Positions 40,577 through 49,936 of a stretch of DNA of 64,000 nucleotides are shown here, one piece after another. A model generated the notes under the pieces. The model was not told the origin of the DNA. It saw only the letters and a list, made by a program, of their open reading frames with translations, and did not search any database. Every line of letters starts with the position of its first letter. Position 1 is the stretch's first letter. A program made the position numbers and the translations under genes. The stretch is from positions 496,001 to 560,000 of the forward strand of contig NZ_CP024202.1 in NCBI RefSeq assembly GCF_003932755.1, written 5' to 3'. Source of the stretch: Methylomicrobium sp. wino1 (GTDB taxonomy: Bacteria > Pseudomonadota > Gammaproteobacteria > Methylococcales > Methylomonadaceae).

Positions 40577-43276
40577 TTAACCAGCCCTCAGCTTCTTCAG
40601 AACCGTGCGCAAGATGCCGCCGTCCCGATAATATTGAATTTCGATCGGCGTATCGATGCGGCTGACGGCCTTGAAGGCCGTAACGCTCCCGTCCGGAGCG
40701 CTGGCGGTCACGTCGACGATTTGTTGGGGAACCGTGTCGTCGGCAATCTCCACCGTAAAAGTTTTGTCGCCCTTCAGGCCGAGATTTTGCGCCGATTCGC
40801 CGGACATAAACTGCAACGGCAAAATCCCCATGCCGATCAAATTGCTGCGATGGATTCTTTCATAACTTTCCGCAATGACCGCCTTGACACCCTGCATGAA
40901 CGGCCCTTTCGCCGCCCAATCGCGGGACGATCCGGAACCGTATTCCTTGCCCGCCAGAATACAGAGCGGTATTCCGGACTCTTTGTACTTCATCGCGGCA
41001 TCGAAAAAGGTTATTCGTTCGCCGCTGGGATGATGAATCGTCACATTGCCTTCGGACCCCGAGACCAGCAGATTATGGATACGCACATTGGCAAATGTAC
41101 CTCTGCACATCACCTGATCGTTGCCCCGGCGCGAACCGTAACTGTTCCAGTCTTTACGTTCGACGCCCTTTTCGAGCAGATACAATGCCGCCGGCGAATC
41201 GGGCGCGATTTGACCGGCCGGAGAAATGTGGTCGGTCGTGACCGAATCGCCAAACAGCGCCAATACCCGCATGTCGGCGAGACGGCCGATGGTTTCCCGG
41301 CCACCGCCCAGCCCTTCGAAGAATGGCGGTTTTCTGATATAAGTCGACCGTTCGTTCCATTGATAGCGCTCGGAACCCGCGACCTCGATCGCCTGCCAAG
41401 CCTGAGTGCCGGTGAAAACGTCGGCGTAACGCTCCCGGAACATTTCCGGCGTGACAAATTTTCGGACGACTTCATCGATTTCCTCGGTCGTCGGCCAAAT
41501 ATCTTTCAGGAACACCGGTTTGCCGTCGTTACCTTGACCGATGGAGTCATTTGTCATATCGACAGCGGTCGATCCCGCCAGCGCATAGGCAACCACCAGC
41601 GGCGGCGAGGCGAGATAATTGGTTTTGGTGAGCGGATGTACGCGGCCTTCGAAATTCCGGTTGCCGGACAACACCGCCGAAACAACCAAGTCATTGTCTA
41701 AGATGGCCTCTTCCACCGCTTCATCGAGCGGGCCGGAATTGCCGATGCAGGTCGTGCAGCCGTAGCCGACCAGATAAAACCCCAATGCTTCCAGATAAGG
41801 CAGCAGCCCGGATTGTTTCAAATATTCGGTGACGACCAGCGAGCCGGGCGCCAGCGAAGTCTTGACATAATTTTTGACTTTCAGCCCTTTCTCGACGGCT
41901 TTCTTGGCGACCAGACCGGCGCCGAGCATTACGGAGGGATTACTGGTGTTCGTGCAGGATGTGATCGCGGCGATCACGACGGCGCCGTGCGTGATCGTTT
42001 CGCAGGCACCTTGGCTCGAAACCACGCCGCAGCGATCGAGATCGCTTTCGGCAAGGCCCATGCCGCGAATGCCGACCGGGGCAGTCAGCGTCTGCCGATA
42101 AGTCGGCCCGACTTGACTCAGCGGAATTCGGTCCTGAGGACGCTTGGGGCCGGCCAGTGCCGGTTCGATTTCGCCGAGATCGACTTCCAGCGTGCGGGTA
42201 AATTCGGGCTCCGGCGCATCGTCGGTGCGAAACAGCCCTTGTAGCTTGGCATAGCGTTCGGTGAGCTCGATTTGTTCGGAGCTGCGCCCGGTGAGGCGCA
42301 TATAACTCAAAGCCGCCTCATCGACCGGAAAAAAACTCACGGTCGAACCTTGCTCCGGGGCCATGTTGCTGATGGTCGCACGGTCCGGAATACTGAGTTG
42401 GGACAAACCGGAGCCGTAAAACTCGACGAATTGACCGACGACGCCGAACTCCCTGCACAACTCGGTGATGCGCAGCACCAGATCGGTCGCGGTCACGCCA
42501 GGCGGCAGTTTACCGGTCAACTTAATGCCGACCACATCCGGTTCGAGCATGTAAATGGGCTGATCCAGAATGACCGCCTCGGCCTCGATGCCGCCGACGC
42601 CCCAGGCCAGCACGCCCAGACCGTTGACCATCGGCGTATGCGAATCGGTGCCGACGCAACTGTCGGGATAACACAGATTGTTGGTTTTGTTGTGAAAGAC
42701 GACCTGAGCCAGATATTCGAGATTGACTTGATGAACGATGCCGGTCGACGGCGGCACCACGCGCAGATTCTGAAAAGCCGATTGCCCCCATTTCAGGAAT
42801 TCATAGCGTTCTTGATTGCGTTGAAACTCGACCGCTTCGTTCATCGGCAAGGCATTGGCTTTGCCGAAATAATCGACCTGCACCGAATGGTCGATCACCA
42901 GATCGCAAGGGATGAACGGATTGATTTTTTTCGGATCGCCGCCCAATTCGCTCATCGCATCGCGCATCGCGGCTAAATCGACCAGCGCCGGCACACCGGT
43001 AAAGTCCTGCAGGATGACCCTAGCCGGTTTGTAAGGAATTTCCCGCCTGGAACCTTGCGCCTGCCAACCGGCGAGGCCGAGCACATGGTCTTCGGTGATC
43101 GAATAACCGTCGCAGTTTCGCAACAGGCTTTCGAGCAGAATTTTTATCGTATGCGGCAAGCGGGCAAGGTCGGCGGCGCCGACGGACTCTAAACTCGCAA
43201 GACAGTAATAGGACAACGGACTTGCTCGGTCAGGATTCAATAACTGCCGTGCGCCGAAAAGATCATTTGAATTCAT
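40577..43276 (-). CDS. acnA: Aconitate hydratase A
   Basis: This 899-residue [4Fe-4S] enzyme interconverts citrate and isocitrate in the TCA cycle. Cluster ligands are visible in ITSCTNTSNPSVMLGAG and GYGCTTCIGNSG. The swivel domain carries EYGSGSSRDWAAKGP, and MVNGLGVLAWGVGGIEAEA and GSEGNVTIHHPSGER are AcnA/IRP-type signatures. Length is that of the AcnA/IRP group, not AcnB. Single gene; nearly a kilobase of sparse DNA lies upstream. Confidence 0.96.
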   Translation of the reverse strand: MNSNDLFGARQLLNPDRASPLSYYCLASLESVGAADLARLPHTIKILLESLLRNCDGYSITEDHVLGLAGWQAQGSRREIPYKPARVILQDFTGVPALVDLAAMRDAMSELGGDPKKINPFIPCDLVIDHSVQVDYFGKANALPMNEAVEFQRNQERYEFLKWGQSAFQNLRVVPPSTGIVHQVNLEYLAQVVFHNKTNNLCYPDSCVGTDSHTPMVNGLGVLAWGVGGIEAEAVILDQPIYMLEPDVVGIKLTGKLPPGVTATDLVLRITELCREFGVVGQFVEFYGSGLSQLSIPDRATISNMAPEQGSTVSFFPVDEAALSYMRLTGRSSEQIELTERYAKLQGLFRTDDAPEPEFTRTLEVDLGEIEPALAGPKRPQDRIPLSQVGPTYRQTLTAPVGIRGMGLAESDLDRCGVVSSQGACETITHGAVVIAAITSCTNTSNPSVMLGAGLVAKKAVEKGLKVKNYVKTSLAPGSLVVTEYLKQSGLLPYLEALGFYLVGYGCTTCIGNSGPLDEAVEEAILDNDLVVSAVLSGNRNFEGRVHPLTKTNYLASPPLVVAYALAGSTAVDMTNDSIGQGNDGKPVFLKDIWPTTEEIDEVVRKFVTPEMFRERYADVFTGTQAWQAIEVAGSERYQWNERSTYIRKPPFFEGLGGGRETIGRLADMRVLALFGDSVTTDHISPAGQIAPDSPAALYLLEKGVERKDWNSYGSRRGNDQVMCRGTFANVRIHNLLVSGSEGNVTIHHPSGERITFFDAAMKYKESGIPLCILAGKEYGSGSSRDWAAKGPFMQGVKAVIAESYERIHRSNLIGMGILPLQFMSGESAQNLGLKGDKTFTVEIADDTVPQQIVDVTASAPDGSVTAFKAVSRIDTPIEIQYYRDGGILRTVLKKLRAG

Positions 43277-43337
43277 GGCGGATACGCTCCTTCCGAAGTC
43301 GGGAGTTTAGTTTTGGTATACCATACTTCTACCGGAT

Positions 43338-43469
43338 ATGTCATCGCTTTATCGTAATATCAGCGATTCTCAATTTAAAACCATAGCCATTTTAGAACGT
43401 TTATTGATTGGCAAAGCACGTACTGCATTTACCGAAGTAGGAGACTTGTTTGCCAAACAGGCCGGGTGA
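43338..43469 (+). other. Short open frame, 43 codons
   Basis: It reads MSSLYRNISDSQFKTIAIL, then ERLLIGKARTAFTEVGDLF and ends AKQAG. It is divergent from acnA, with its ATG 62 bases upstream of the acnA start. The helical, regulator-like composition could be a tiny protein or the tail of a lost one. No family recognised and no strong ribosome site. Confidence 0.25.
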
Positions 43470-43798
43470 ATTTTTTCACAATATTGTATGACAGCTCAGC
43501 CGTCCCCATAATTACTCGGTATCAACGCCGGGCGGAGTATGTTGCCATACGTATCAAGCTAAAAATGACCTACCCGCATTAGGACAGGCGAGAAAGTGGC
43601 TGACGCGGTTTCCATAACCCGCTTCAGCGTGTATAGTTTGCCGCCCACATCCCTTCTCAATGGATAAGCAGGCATGGAAGCTTTCCCGATTGAAACGCTT
43701 AGGCACTCCCTTTTTTTACGCAAAAATTAACTAAATTTATAAAAGGTTTTTCAGTCAATCAAAAGGCAGAAAATCAATCGCACTGATGTTTAAACGTA

Positions 43799-43849
43799 GT
43801 CTTGGGTGAAGATAACAATCGGGTCCGTAAAGGCAATGAGGTGGCTTAA
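43799..43849 (+). pseudogene. Scrap of an ISAs1-type transposase
   Basis: Sixteen codons before a stop read VLGEDNNRVRKGNEVA, close to the LDVxFxEDxxRxRKGN segment of ISAs1-family transposases. Neither side continues the homology. Confidence 0.4.
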
Positions 43850-44222
43850 AACCGCTATTTGCCATATTTGCGTCACTCCGTTCCGGCGATCTACAGAATA
43901 AACAAGAAAAGTCACGAAGCCTTCATGCATGATGTTTAGCGCTAAGGATCTGTGTGGCAATATTTTATCGCGTTAGCAATGGACGATATTCGGATAGAAA
44001 ACTAATTGCCGTCTCGACCTGAAAGGCATATGCTCTTAGCTGACATGGCATAGAACTTTCTACTCGGCAAACAAACGTTTGAAGTGCATTGCATGTCTTG
44101 AAACCAAGGCTTTGACGGTTTTATTGCCTAAACGGACGGCTTGTTTAAGTCAATGGCAACTTACGCGGATGAACAAAAGGTAAGGAGTAAAACGGCGATC
44201 AGAAATAAAAAGAGGTGTGGAC

Positions 44223-44741
44223 ATGCAAGAATCAATAGAAATCCAAAGAAATTCTTTATACCGTCGAATCGGTGGAAAGTCCGTTATCGATAACATTGTC
44301 AATACTTTTCTAAGCAAGATGTTGGCCGATTATCGTGTAAAACGTTTTTTTAATGATCACAATGAGGTTGAACAAAGAGAAGCATTACAGACCTATCTGG
44401 CGGCGGCATTGGGGGGGACCGCCAATAACACGGAAGATGAACTGTTAGAATTGCTTGATAATTGTTTTATAGCTTGTTTTGCAAGGGACAAGCGAAAAAG
44501 CTTTGTGTCCGAAGCGGATTTCGGTTTTTTCGGCATGATAATAAGCCAAGACAAACCTAGTACTAAGGTTTTATGTCCGGCCCATTCGCATCTTTTGAGA
44601 TTCATGCCTGATGACTCCCATTATGATATCGCCATGGAATATCTGGCCGACTGTCTAAAAGAACTGAATATCGATAAAAACTTAGCGTCCGAAATTCTGG
44701 CATTAGCGGAATCGGCAAGAAACGAGATATTGGGAGTTTAA
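44223..44741 (+). CDS. Truncated haemoglobin, group 1-like, with a central insertion
   Basis: This protein of about 172 residues starts near the globin fold: SLYRRIGGKSVIDNIVNTFL, VKRFFNDHNE and TYLAAALGGT, typical of group 1 truncated haemoglobins. The probable proximal His is in the PAHSHLLRF segment, and the last helix is MEYLADCLKELNI. Between ALGGT and AHSHL there are about 50 residues where the family has about 20, including a Cys and a Phe-rich stretch. The ATG at 44223 is preferred over the GTG two codons earlier because AGAGG lies seven bases upstream. Likely roles are O2 or NO binding; not determined by sequence. Confidence 0.8.
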   Translation: MQESIEIQRNSLYRRIGGKSVIDNIVNTFLSKMLADYRVKRFFNDHNEVEQREALQTYLAAALGGTANNTEDELLELLDNCFIACFARDKRKSFVSEADFGFFGMIISQDKPSTKVLCPAHSHLLRFMPDDSHYDIAMEYLADCLKELNIDKNLASEILALAESARNEILGV

Positions 44742-44953
44742 AGACGGCGGCCTGAGTATACGGCGAATTGCGTATTATTCGTAAAAGATAATAAAAAGGG
44801 GTCAGGTTCAATTAATAATTTAACATGCCCATTTTCTAAACCTGTATCGGCGATTTGGCAACCCAACAAAGATCCCAAAATTGATTTCTAGCTGGTAGGA
44901 ATCGAGTTACTATTGCCGTTCGAGGTTTCCGTCTCCGAAGTGAGGAATAAACG

Positions 44954-45499
44954 ATGAATCCCGCAGAACCGTTACTTCGCACATGGCTTCTAGTTCTTCT
45001 GCTTGGATCGGCAGTGGCGGCGGAGTCTGATGAAAGGAAAATGGAAAAAAGGGGAGTTTTGCCGCCGGAGTATAAAGTTATCGAGAAATGGCAAGGAACG
45101 TGGGAAGTAAAAGCCTTCCGCCGCCAGCCCGAGCCTGCGGAAGAGGTGACCTATCGGGAAACCTTCGATTGGATTCTTGACGGACGCTATCTCCGTTCGG
45201 AGACTTCGCAAAAGTCGGACGGCGGTAAAAGTATGTCGATGTTCTGGTTCGACTTGATTACGAAGACCTATCGTTTTGTGATTTACGATGCGTCGGGTTT
45301 TGCAGTCGAATTGCCGCCGCCGGTCTGGAAGGAAAGCACCCAGACCATGGAGTGGAAAAGCGGTCTCTTTTCGCCGCTTTCTTACACCGGCTACGCGACC
45401 TTCGCGGACCCGAACACCATTCGTTGGAAGTCGTTGTGGAAAGATTGGAAGGGTACCGTCATCATGGATCTCGAAGGTACCAGTATCAGGCGAAAATAA
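44954..45499 (+). CDS. Exported DUF1579-like protein
   Basis: This 181-residue protein has a signal peptide (TWLLVLLLGSAVAAE). The mature domain has WQGTWEVKAFRRQPE, TYRETFDWILDGRYLRSETS, SMSMFWFDLITKTYRFVIYD and a late WKDWKGTVIMDLEGTS. This pattern of a lipocalin-like beta barrel (a GxW near the start and a DGR strand) is shared with DUF1579 proteins. No catalytic residues can be named. It is followed 11 bases later by the large membrane protein gene, so the two form an operon. Confidence 0.65.
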   Translation: MNPAEPLLRTWLLVLLLGSAVAAESDERKMEKRGVLPPEYKVIEKWQGTWEVKAFRRQPEPAEEVTYRETFDWILDGRYLRSETSQKSDGGKSMSMFWFDLITKTYRFVIYDASGFAVELPPPVWKESTQTMEWKSGLFSPLSYTGYATFADPNTIRWKSLWKDWKGTVIMDLEGTSIRRK

Positions 45500-45510
45500 C
45501 CCTCAATATC

Positions 45511-47313
45511 ATGCCATCGTCGCCACTACTCTATCACAGCGGATTCGGCATCATTGCCGCGGTCGCCGTGCTCGCGTTTACGGCATCGCTTCTGGCGCTG
45601 ACCGCATCAATGCTGCTCCTTTGGCTCTATCGAAGACGCGTCGCTCGCTTAATGTCGGCTCAGAGCGGCGGGATGGAGCCGCAAACCGCCCTTGATCCAA
45701 AATCCGAAATCTCCACATTGCGTCCCTTCCAGGATACCGGTTCCACTCGTTTCTATTCTGTAGGCCTTGCAAACGGAAACAGGACTTCGGCTGATCTTTA
45801 TCATTCCGCGCTTTTCGAGCCTCGACGCCACGCCTACCAATATGCCTTCGCGGGAATTTTGTTTGCGCTGATAATCGGCTCATCGGTAACCTTCGCATTG
45901 TCGCATCACTCTATCAATTATCTGCGCGCGGCGGAGCACCCTTTTCAGTACTTGTTCATGTGCTGGAGCTGCGCATGGCCTGCAGTTTTGACGGTCAATA
46001 TCATTGCCGACGGCAACCGGCGCTGCCAAGGAATCCGGGTCTTGGGCTATTTCATCCTGCTGTTCGCGTTGGGTACTCTGGCTGCCCTCACACCCACAGA
46101 GTCGTCTATTCAGACAAGCGGCGTGTATCTTCCCGCCTGGTCAGGGGAATCGCCGTTCCATCTCGCGTATAAATGGAGTTTATTGAATATTGCACCGACG
46201 GTTTTGATCCGCATGTTTCGTCATCGCCGCGTTTCCGCAGCAGCTCCGCTCGCGTTGAGTTTCATGACCGTTGTGTCGGCGGGATTACTGGGCATCCTAA
46301 CGGCGGCATTTATTTATCAGGAAACCTCCGTTTCTGTGATCGCCTTTGCCGCCGAAACTTTCGGTATAAGTGTTCATGCGGGGCTGATCGGATATTTTAT
46401 CGTGATCAGCGTTGCCTCGAGTCTTCTCTGCGTCCCTCTGGGTTGGCGGCTGCTTGTGTGGATAAGGAACGGCTACCTAAGCAAGTCGATTAGCGACCAA
46501 TCCTTGGCTATCGATGCTATTTGGTTGATTTATGCATCCTTCTACAGCGTGATATTGGCCATAGGCGGACCGGGATGGGTGTTTTCGGCGATCGTTGCGT
46601 TCTTCATTTTTAAGATAGCAGTAAAAGCGGGAAATAAGACCTTCCGGGCAAGGTTACAAAGCCGAAGCAATAATCCCGAGCTTTTAGTGCTTCGGGTGTT
46701 CTCGCTTGGAAAACGTAGCGAAAATCTATTTGAAATCATTTCCAAGCACTGGCGTTACCTCGGCGGCGTCCGACTGATCGCGGGAACCGATCTCGCGATG
46801 TCGACAGTCGCGCCGCACCGGCTCTTAGCTTTTATTGGAGGAAAGCTCAGACAATTATTCATCACCGGCGAAGAATCGCTCGAGCGCAGTCTGACCGAAT
46901 TGGACACGCAGAGGGACGCCGACGGACGCTTTCGAATCGTCGATTTTTTCTGCCACGCCGATACCTGGCAAAACGTGCTATTACGGTTGGTCAAGAGCGC
47001 GGACGTGGTTTTGATGGATCTTAGAAGTTTCGCGCCAATGCATGCCGGTTGTATCTTCGAGATCAGGGCGCTCCTCAACAGTGTGCCGCTGGAACGTCTC
47101 GTTTTCGTCGTCGATGAAACGACGGATAAGATGTTTCTCAGGCAAACGCTGGAGGAATCTTACAGCGGTTTGCGATCTGACTCGCCTAATCGGGGCAAAT
47201 CTTTGGCGGCACTGGAGCCGTTTGAGTTTCACTCCCATGGGTACGACGAAATCGAACGCCTCTTGAAAAAATTATGCGCCGCAGCTCAAATTCGCCAGGA
47301 TGAAAGCCGTTAA
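45511..47313 (+). CDS. Multi-pass membrane protein with a conserved C-terminal soluble domain
   Basis: This 600-residue protein has about eight hydrophobic segments in residues 1-370 (for example GIIAAVAVLAFTASLLALTA; GLIGYFIVISVASSLLCVPL). The C-terminal 220 residues form a soluble domain: LLVLRVFSLGKRSENLFEII, RLIAGTDLAMSTVAPHRLLA, FRIVDFFCHADTWQNVL, SADVVLMDLRSFAPMHAGC and LVFVVDETTDKMFL. This domain recurs in uncharacterised membrane proteins of other proteobacteria (recollection); the alternating strands and acidic turns suggest a Rossmann- or TIR/SLOG-like fold. The start at 45511 follows the preceding stop; an earlier in-frame ATG lies inside that gene. Function unknown. Confidence 0.7.
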   Translation: MPSSPLLYHSGFGIIAAVAVLAFTASLLALTASMLLLWLYRRRVARLMSAQSGGMEPQTALDPKSEISTLRPFQDTGSTRFYSVGLANGNRTSADLYHSALFEPRRHAYQYAFAGILFALIIGSSVTFALSHHSINYLRAAEHPFQYLFMCWSCAWPAVLTVNIIADGNRRCQGIRVLGYFILLFALGTLAALTPTESSIQTSGVYLPAWSGESPFHLAYKWSLLNIAPTVLIRMFRHRRVSAAAPLALSFMTVVSAGLLGILTAAFIYQETSVSVIAFAAETFGISVHAGLIGYFIVISVASSLLCVPLGWRLLVWIRNGYLSKSISDQSLAIDAIWLIYASFYSVILAIGGPGWVFSAIVAFFIFKIAVKAGNKTFRARLQSRSNNPELLVLRVFSLGKRSENLFEIISKHWRYLGGVRLIAGTDLAMSTVAPHRLLAFIGGKLRQLFITGEESLERSLTELDTQRDADGRFRIVDFFCHADTWQNVLLRLVKSADVVLMDLRSFAPMHAGCIFEIRALLNSVPLERLVFVVDETTDKMFLRQTLEESYSGLRSDSPNRGKSLAALEPFEFHSHGYDEIERLLKKLCAAAQIRQDESR

Positions 47314-47694
47314 TCCAGGTAGACTAAGCTCCGCGCATCTTTCTTTGAGGCTTGGTATAATCTGAAACCTTGGCAAACGTTACGCAGTGTGTATCCAACG
47401 ATACTGCACAGAGTCATTTGATGCGTTTATTAAAAAACTTCATATATCTTATTCAACCCCGTTCGTCTGACCCGACCCCGTTCGTCGCGTTGCGTTTTTG
47501 CCTGTTCTGCGTATTCATGGTTAACGGTATGCCAAGCTCCGAATTACCGAATATCACCGTATCAGTGCATTTAATGACGTTCAGCCAAGCCTTACGCCCT
47601 TGCTTAAAAATGAAAACCACAGATTGTCAATCGACGAATCCGCCCTACGGCCTTTATCCGATTATTCCGGATGGCTCCGTTATCCTTTAAGCGA
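47314..47694. other. Intergenic region without a convincing gene
   Basis: A plus-strand frame runs 47370-47690 but has no family resemblance and ends against the convergent gene. CCCCGTTCGTC occurs twice at 47458-47485. Nothing else is evident. Confidence 0.45.
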
Positions 47695-48246
47695 TTATTC
47701 CGAGAGCATGGATTCTAAGATCAATGGTTCCCGCTGTTCATAGGCTTCATATTCGCCACTAATCACTTTAAACAACAGGCTATAGGGTACCTTCCATCGC
47801 CCGGTTTTACACTGTAACGTGACGGTTTTGGGATTCAAGCGAATCACTTTGCCGTACATTTCCAAGTTCTCCTTGGTGTTCATGAAGCCCAATATCTCAC
47901 CAACCCCTACTTCATGCCGTTGTAAACCCGTGCCCTTGCTGTTATTAATCGCCGTGTCGGCCTGTTCAACATTCAACCAGCAATAAGGCAATTTCCATTT
48001 TTTACCATCCGTCAGGTTTTGCACTAATACTTTGGTTTGATTACATTCCAATAAAATCGCTTTGATGGGTGCATTATGGACCGCATCAAAGTATTCAATC
48101 TCCTGGCCAATACGTAATTCACGTTTGATGGCCAATATACGCTTGGGGTCATCGAGCATACGCTTAATCGCGAGATTCAACCGGTAAAGATCAAACGCCG
48201 ATGCCGTATCGAGCATTTTGACCACTTCACTATAGTTAACGGACAT
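47695..48246 (-). CDS. Hypothetical protein with two related beta modules
   Basis: This 183-residue protein has no signal or membrane segment. The N-terminal third is helical (VVKMLDTASAFDLYRLNLAI). Two similar modules follow: VLVQNLTDGKKWKLPYCWLN, and TLQCKTGRWKVPYSLLFKV about 70 residues later. Both have a KxW(K)-(L/V)-PY-xxL core and look like KOW- or SH3-like small barrels. The start has GGTGAGGT upstream. I do not recognise a family; RNA or DNA contact would fit the barrel pattern but is inference. Confidence 0.6.
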   Translation of the reverse strand: MSVNYSEVVKMLDTASAFDLYRLNLAIKRMLDDPKRILAIKRELRIGQEIEYFDAVHNAPIKAILLECNQTKVLVQNLTDGKKWKLPYCWLNVEQADTAINNSKGTGLQRHEVGVGEILGFMNTKENLEMYGKVIRLNPKTVTLQCKTGRWKVPYSLLFKVISGEYEAYEQREPLILESMLSE

Positions 48247-48519
48247 GTTACCTCACCTATTGGATAAGTTTTCCCCATCGGATCCAGCCCGCATAGGGCA
48301 TTAGCGACAGCATAATGCACCGGATCATTAAAAGCCAACATCGTTTTTCATAGCCGACTAGATCGAAGCACAAAGGCCGCATTACCCCAATGTCGGGATA
48401 TCGATAGCTGGCGTGGGGGCGGCTAACATATCAAATGATAGGGGTATGATTTCATATCGTATGATATGACCGCCCCACGCCCGAAATATGCCGTGGTTTG
48501 CAACCCAGACTGGCTTTGT
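48247..48519. other. Intergenic region with a long hairpin
   Basis: Contains the inverted repeat at 48410-48481; otherwise no gene. Confidence 0.5.
48410..48481. repeat. 72-bp inverted-repeat hairpin element
   Basis: The ends are GGCGTGGGGGCGG and, complementary, CCGCCCCACGCC, followed inward by ATATCA/TGATAT. The interior is AT-rich with further small palindromes. The arms match except for one extra base and a few internal changes. No target duplication is visible. Confidence 0.6.
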
Positions 48520-48755
48520 TTATTTGTGTTTGTACGCATCGCTACGCTTATCCACTTTCAACACCAGAACCGTCACAATTCGATCCTCAATGCTGGCGAT
48601 GACGCGGTATTTGCCGATGCGGTATTTCCAGAAATCGCCGAGTTATGAGCCGGTCAGCGGAGCACCTAGACTGCGCGGGTTGTCCGATGCGCCAGCCGCT
48701 CAGTTAAAAACTTTAAAATCCGGCGGACAACAGTCTTGTCCAACGTCACCAGTCC
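48520..48755 (-). pseudogene. RelE/ParE-family toxin, degraded
   Basis: Two frames together read TLDKTVVRRILKFLTERL, then DNPRSLGAPLTGS-stop-LGDFW, KYRIGKYRVIASIEDRIVTV and LVLKVDKRSDAYKHK. This is the C-terminal two thirds of a RelE-type mRNA interferase (WRYRxGxYRVI and VLxVxxRxxxY motifs). A frameshift near 48690 and an in-frame stop before LGDFW are visible, and the N-terminus is missing. No antitoxin is next to it. It is a dead toxin-antitoxin remnant. Confidence 0.65.
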
Positions 48756-48767
48756 GCGTTCGGCGGC

Positions 48768-49130
48768 CTACAATTCCAGTCCCTGCGCCGTGATCAGATC
48801 CAGCGCCAACGTCGACCATGCGTCGCCGGCGTATTTAGCCAGTTTGTAGCGATGGGTATTGATCAAGGGCTTGTCTTTTGCGACCAACGCGTCTTCGGCG
48901 TTGACCTTGCTGCCGATTTGCCACAATTCAGTCATGTCCTCAAACGCCTTGGCTTCGGCGACGCGCTTCAAGGTGGCCTCCCGCTCCTCCTTGACCGACG
49001 ACAACGGAATGTTGATTTGCAGGTCTCCGAACACAGTATAAGGATCATCCCGAAACTCGGTACCGCCGACACCGACCCGGCCCGAAGGGAACCTTCGAGC
49101 CTGGCCTTTTGTGGTGGTGTTGCCGGATGC
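48768..49130 (-). pseudogene. C-terminal fragment of an unidentified protein
   Basis: A minus-strand frame ends at 48768 with GDAWSTLALDLITAQGLEL. Upstream it contains LSSVKEEREATLKRVAEAKA and FEDMTELWQIGSKVNAEDAL, which look like real protein (helical, balanced charges). Farther upstream, past about 49130, the composition becomes unlikely. I do not recognise the family. It is adjacent to the broken relE, so both may come from one decayed island. Confidence 0.4.
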
Positions 49131-49325
49131 GGCTAATGATGGGGAAATGGGGATTAGGTGATTTAGGCCAGAGATTGAACGTTGGCAATCACTAACCATA
49201 AGCTACTTAAAAGTAGTCTTTAACGCAAAGCTCAGTTGCAGTATTTCGCGTCAACGGAGACGGTTGGTACCTTGAGATAGGCTTGGATATCAAAACTTGC
49301 TGGAGCTCGCACTTTCAATTATGCG

Positions 49326-49805
49326 CTATTTCTTCTTGCGTGGATCATCAGAAGGGTTCGTATAAGTAATGCTCCATGGCCCAGTGGCAATTAGCTCGAC
49401 GATTGTTTCCTCATCAGTCGTCCAGACAAAATGAGTATGCCCAGCGGGTAACACAAAGCTGGAACCTGTTTTAAGTATCTCGTCTTTCTTCGTATCAAAA
49501 ATTTCACCTATGCCATTGCCTAGTTTACCTTGTAGGACTGTAATGACCTCTGTAAATGGATGTTTGTGTGGTGGAATTGGATAATTAGATGGAAACTTCA
49601 GCCAAGCGATAAAAAACCCTGCCTTGTTTGGGTCGCCAACTAAAACTACACTTTGGGCGCCTTTAGGGAGTATCGGTTCGTCCTTCCAATTAACCGTATC
49701 CGGAGTAAACGCTTCCATGGTAACAGCTCGCATGCGATCGATTTTATTCTGAGCTAATGCTGAACTAGCGAACGAAATAATCATTACAACTATCAAAATT
49801 TTCAT
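49326..49805 (-). CDS. Exported cupin-domain protein
   Basis: This 159-residue protein has a signal peptide (ILIVVMIISFASSALAQ) and a single cupin barrel. Motif 1 is in PPHKHPFTEVITVLQGKLGN and motif 2 in LPAGHTHFVWTTDE, with His and Glu residues able to bind a metal. Related exported cupins bind small molecules or have unknown roles; the substrate cannot be read here. It is a single gene, AT-richer than its neighbours, with a GAGAAACCAG site upstream of the ATG. Confidence 0.8.
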   Translation of the reverse strand: MKILIVVMIISFASSALAQNKIDRMRAVTMEAFTPDTVNWKDEPILPKGAQSVVLVGDPNKAGFFIAWLKFPSNYPIPPHKHPFTEVITVLQGKLGNGIGEIFDTKKDEILKTGSSFVLPAGHTHFVWTTDEETIVELIATGPWSITYTNPSDDPRKKK

Positions 49806-49936
49806 CTGGTTTCTCGTGCTCTATACAGTGATCAACAACTGAATTGTAGCGGCGCTCTATTTTGCACTATTTTCAAACTCAAACCGCAATCGTCATTAAT
49901 AGCTGAAAAGGTCTGAATTGCAATCGTTCTATAAAA

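Larger units (their letters stand above)
43277..44222. other. 0.95-kb sparse region with transposase scraps
   Basis: No intact gene larger than 45 codons. A 43-codon frame (43338-43469) and a 16-codon transposase scrap (43799-43849) are listed separately. The rest shows no clear repeat. Confidence 0.5.

Noticed and set aside
40412..41701. 429-codon plus-strand frame opposite acnA
   Set aside because: Antisense shadow of acnA; the minus strand carries all aconitase motifs.
47370..47690. 106-codon plus-strand frame
   Set aside because: No family, no ribosome site, and it ends next to the convergent gene at 47695.
48466..48793. Plus-strand frames over the relE region
   Set aside because: They are on the opposite strand of a recognisable broken RelE sequence and have no resemblance of their own.
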